Assembly (NCBI GenBank): GCA_012845835.1
Contig: JABAKD010000011.1
Coordinates: 14,583,214-14,647,213 of the forward strand
Direction of reading: 5' to 3'
DNA from: Undaria pinnatifida
Taxonomy: Eukaryota > Sar > Phaeophyceae > Laminariales > Alariaceae
DNA: 64,000 nt
Part shown: positions 63,786-64,000 of the stretch, one piece after another
Position numbering within the stretch: the first letter of the stretch is position 1
Layout of the letters: the number at the start of each line of letters is the position of its first letter
Made by a program: the position numbers and the translations under genes
The notes under the pieces: generated by a model
What the model was told of the DNA's origin: nothing
Seen by the model: the letters and a program-made list of their open reading frames with translations, nothing else
Databases searched by the model: none

Positions 63786-64000
63786 CACCAGCTCAGCTGG
63801 CGGGCGTTCCACCCCCTTAGAGGTCGGGTGATCTCTTTCGGGGCGAAGGTTGGTTGCGTTCAGCCTGCTGGCGTGAGCGGACGCGCGTGGCAAGGGGCAA
63901 GGGACTCCGCAGCGGAAGTCGCCTCGCCGCAAGTAATCACGTAATGTGACAACTCCAAAAAAATCTCACAGAGCTCAAGAGCTTCCGCAGTCACCTTGGG
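63786..64000. other. GC-rich window edge
   Basis: GC-rich up to about 63940 with several overlapping frames; the strand of any gene cannot be decided without the sequence beyond 64000. Confidence 0.3.

Noticed and set aside
1-64000. CRISPR array, bacterial operon, prophage or plasmid backbone
   Set aside because: No regularly spaced identical repeats with unique spacers, no dense co-directional coding and no ribosome-binding pattern.
1-64000. LTR element, Polinton or other virus-like fossil
   Set aside because: No reverse transcriptase, integrase, capsid-like or polymerase motif could be seen, and none of the repeat pairs behaves as long terminal direct repeats flanking an internal region.

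Overview
The window looks like nuclear DNA of a eukaryote that is very repeat-rich and gene-poor. No ribosomal RNA, intact tRNA, CRISPR array, operon or bacterial gene spacing is visible. No reading frame encodes a protein family I can name with confidence; the longest, about 230 codons, reads as chance or relic sequence. Long poly(C)/poly(G) runs, tRNA-derived SINEs, 5'-truncated LINE tails and several classes of cut-and-paste transposon suggest a protist or alga with a bloated intergenic space. I cannot place the organism more closely.

Layout. 0-9 kb: an AAC microsatellite, a Tc1/mariner-like MITE (605-1357) and several short tandem arrays, including GGGTC satellite patches. 9.5-16 kb: a block with more A than T on the + strand, low-complexity frames, a diverged inverted repeat and a degenerate minisatellite. 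16-24 kb: dispersed repeats (called R1 and R3 here), a TCGATCGA-rich degenerate array and triplet repeats. 24-30 kb: a SINE split by a 1.19 kb hAT-like element full of ACGGTA motifs, and a pogo-like element (26165-27489) whose empty target survives in the adjacent duplicate. 32-34 kb: a fold-back structure with two 135-bp arms flanked by inverted R1 copies. 37-46 kb: minisatellites, a roughly 190-bp degenerate array, G-rich DNA, a LINE tail with target duplication and a tandem duplication of about 380 bp.

45.9-50.3 kb holds several head-to-tail R3 repeats, one interrupted by a PIF/Harbinger-like element (48175-49006) with 55-bp perfect terminal inverted repeats and a TTA target duplication. 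50-60 kb holds further SINEs, LINE tails, a 334-bp hAT MITE with an 8-bp target duplication, and R1 copies, one carrying a LINE insertion. 61065-62348 is another terminal-inverted-repeat element. The last 0.6 kb turns GC-rich and may be the edge of a real gene.

The features do not work together as a pathway. The window is a stratified record of transposition, and several insertions can be read against an uninterrupted sister copy in the same window. The strongest unexplained signals are a 9-bp imperfect palindrome, TACC(A/T)GGTA, repeated about 30 or more times across the whole window; short peptide-coding tails shared by R1 and R3 that appear conserved at the codon level; and the fold-back structure. 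I found no recognisable LTR element, Polinton or other virus-like fossil.
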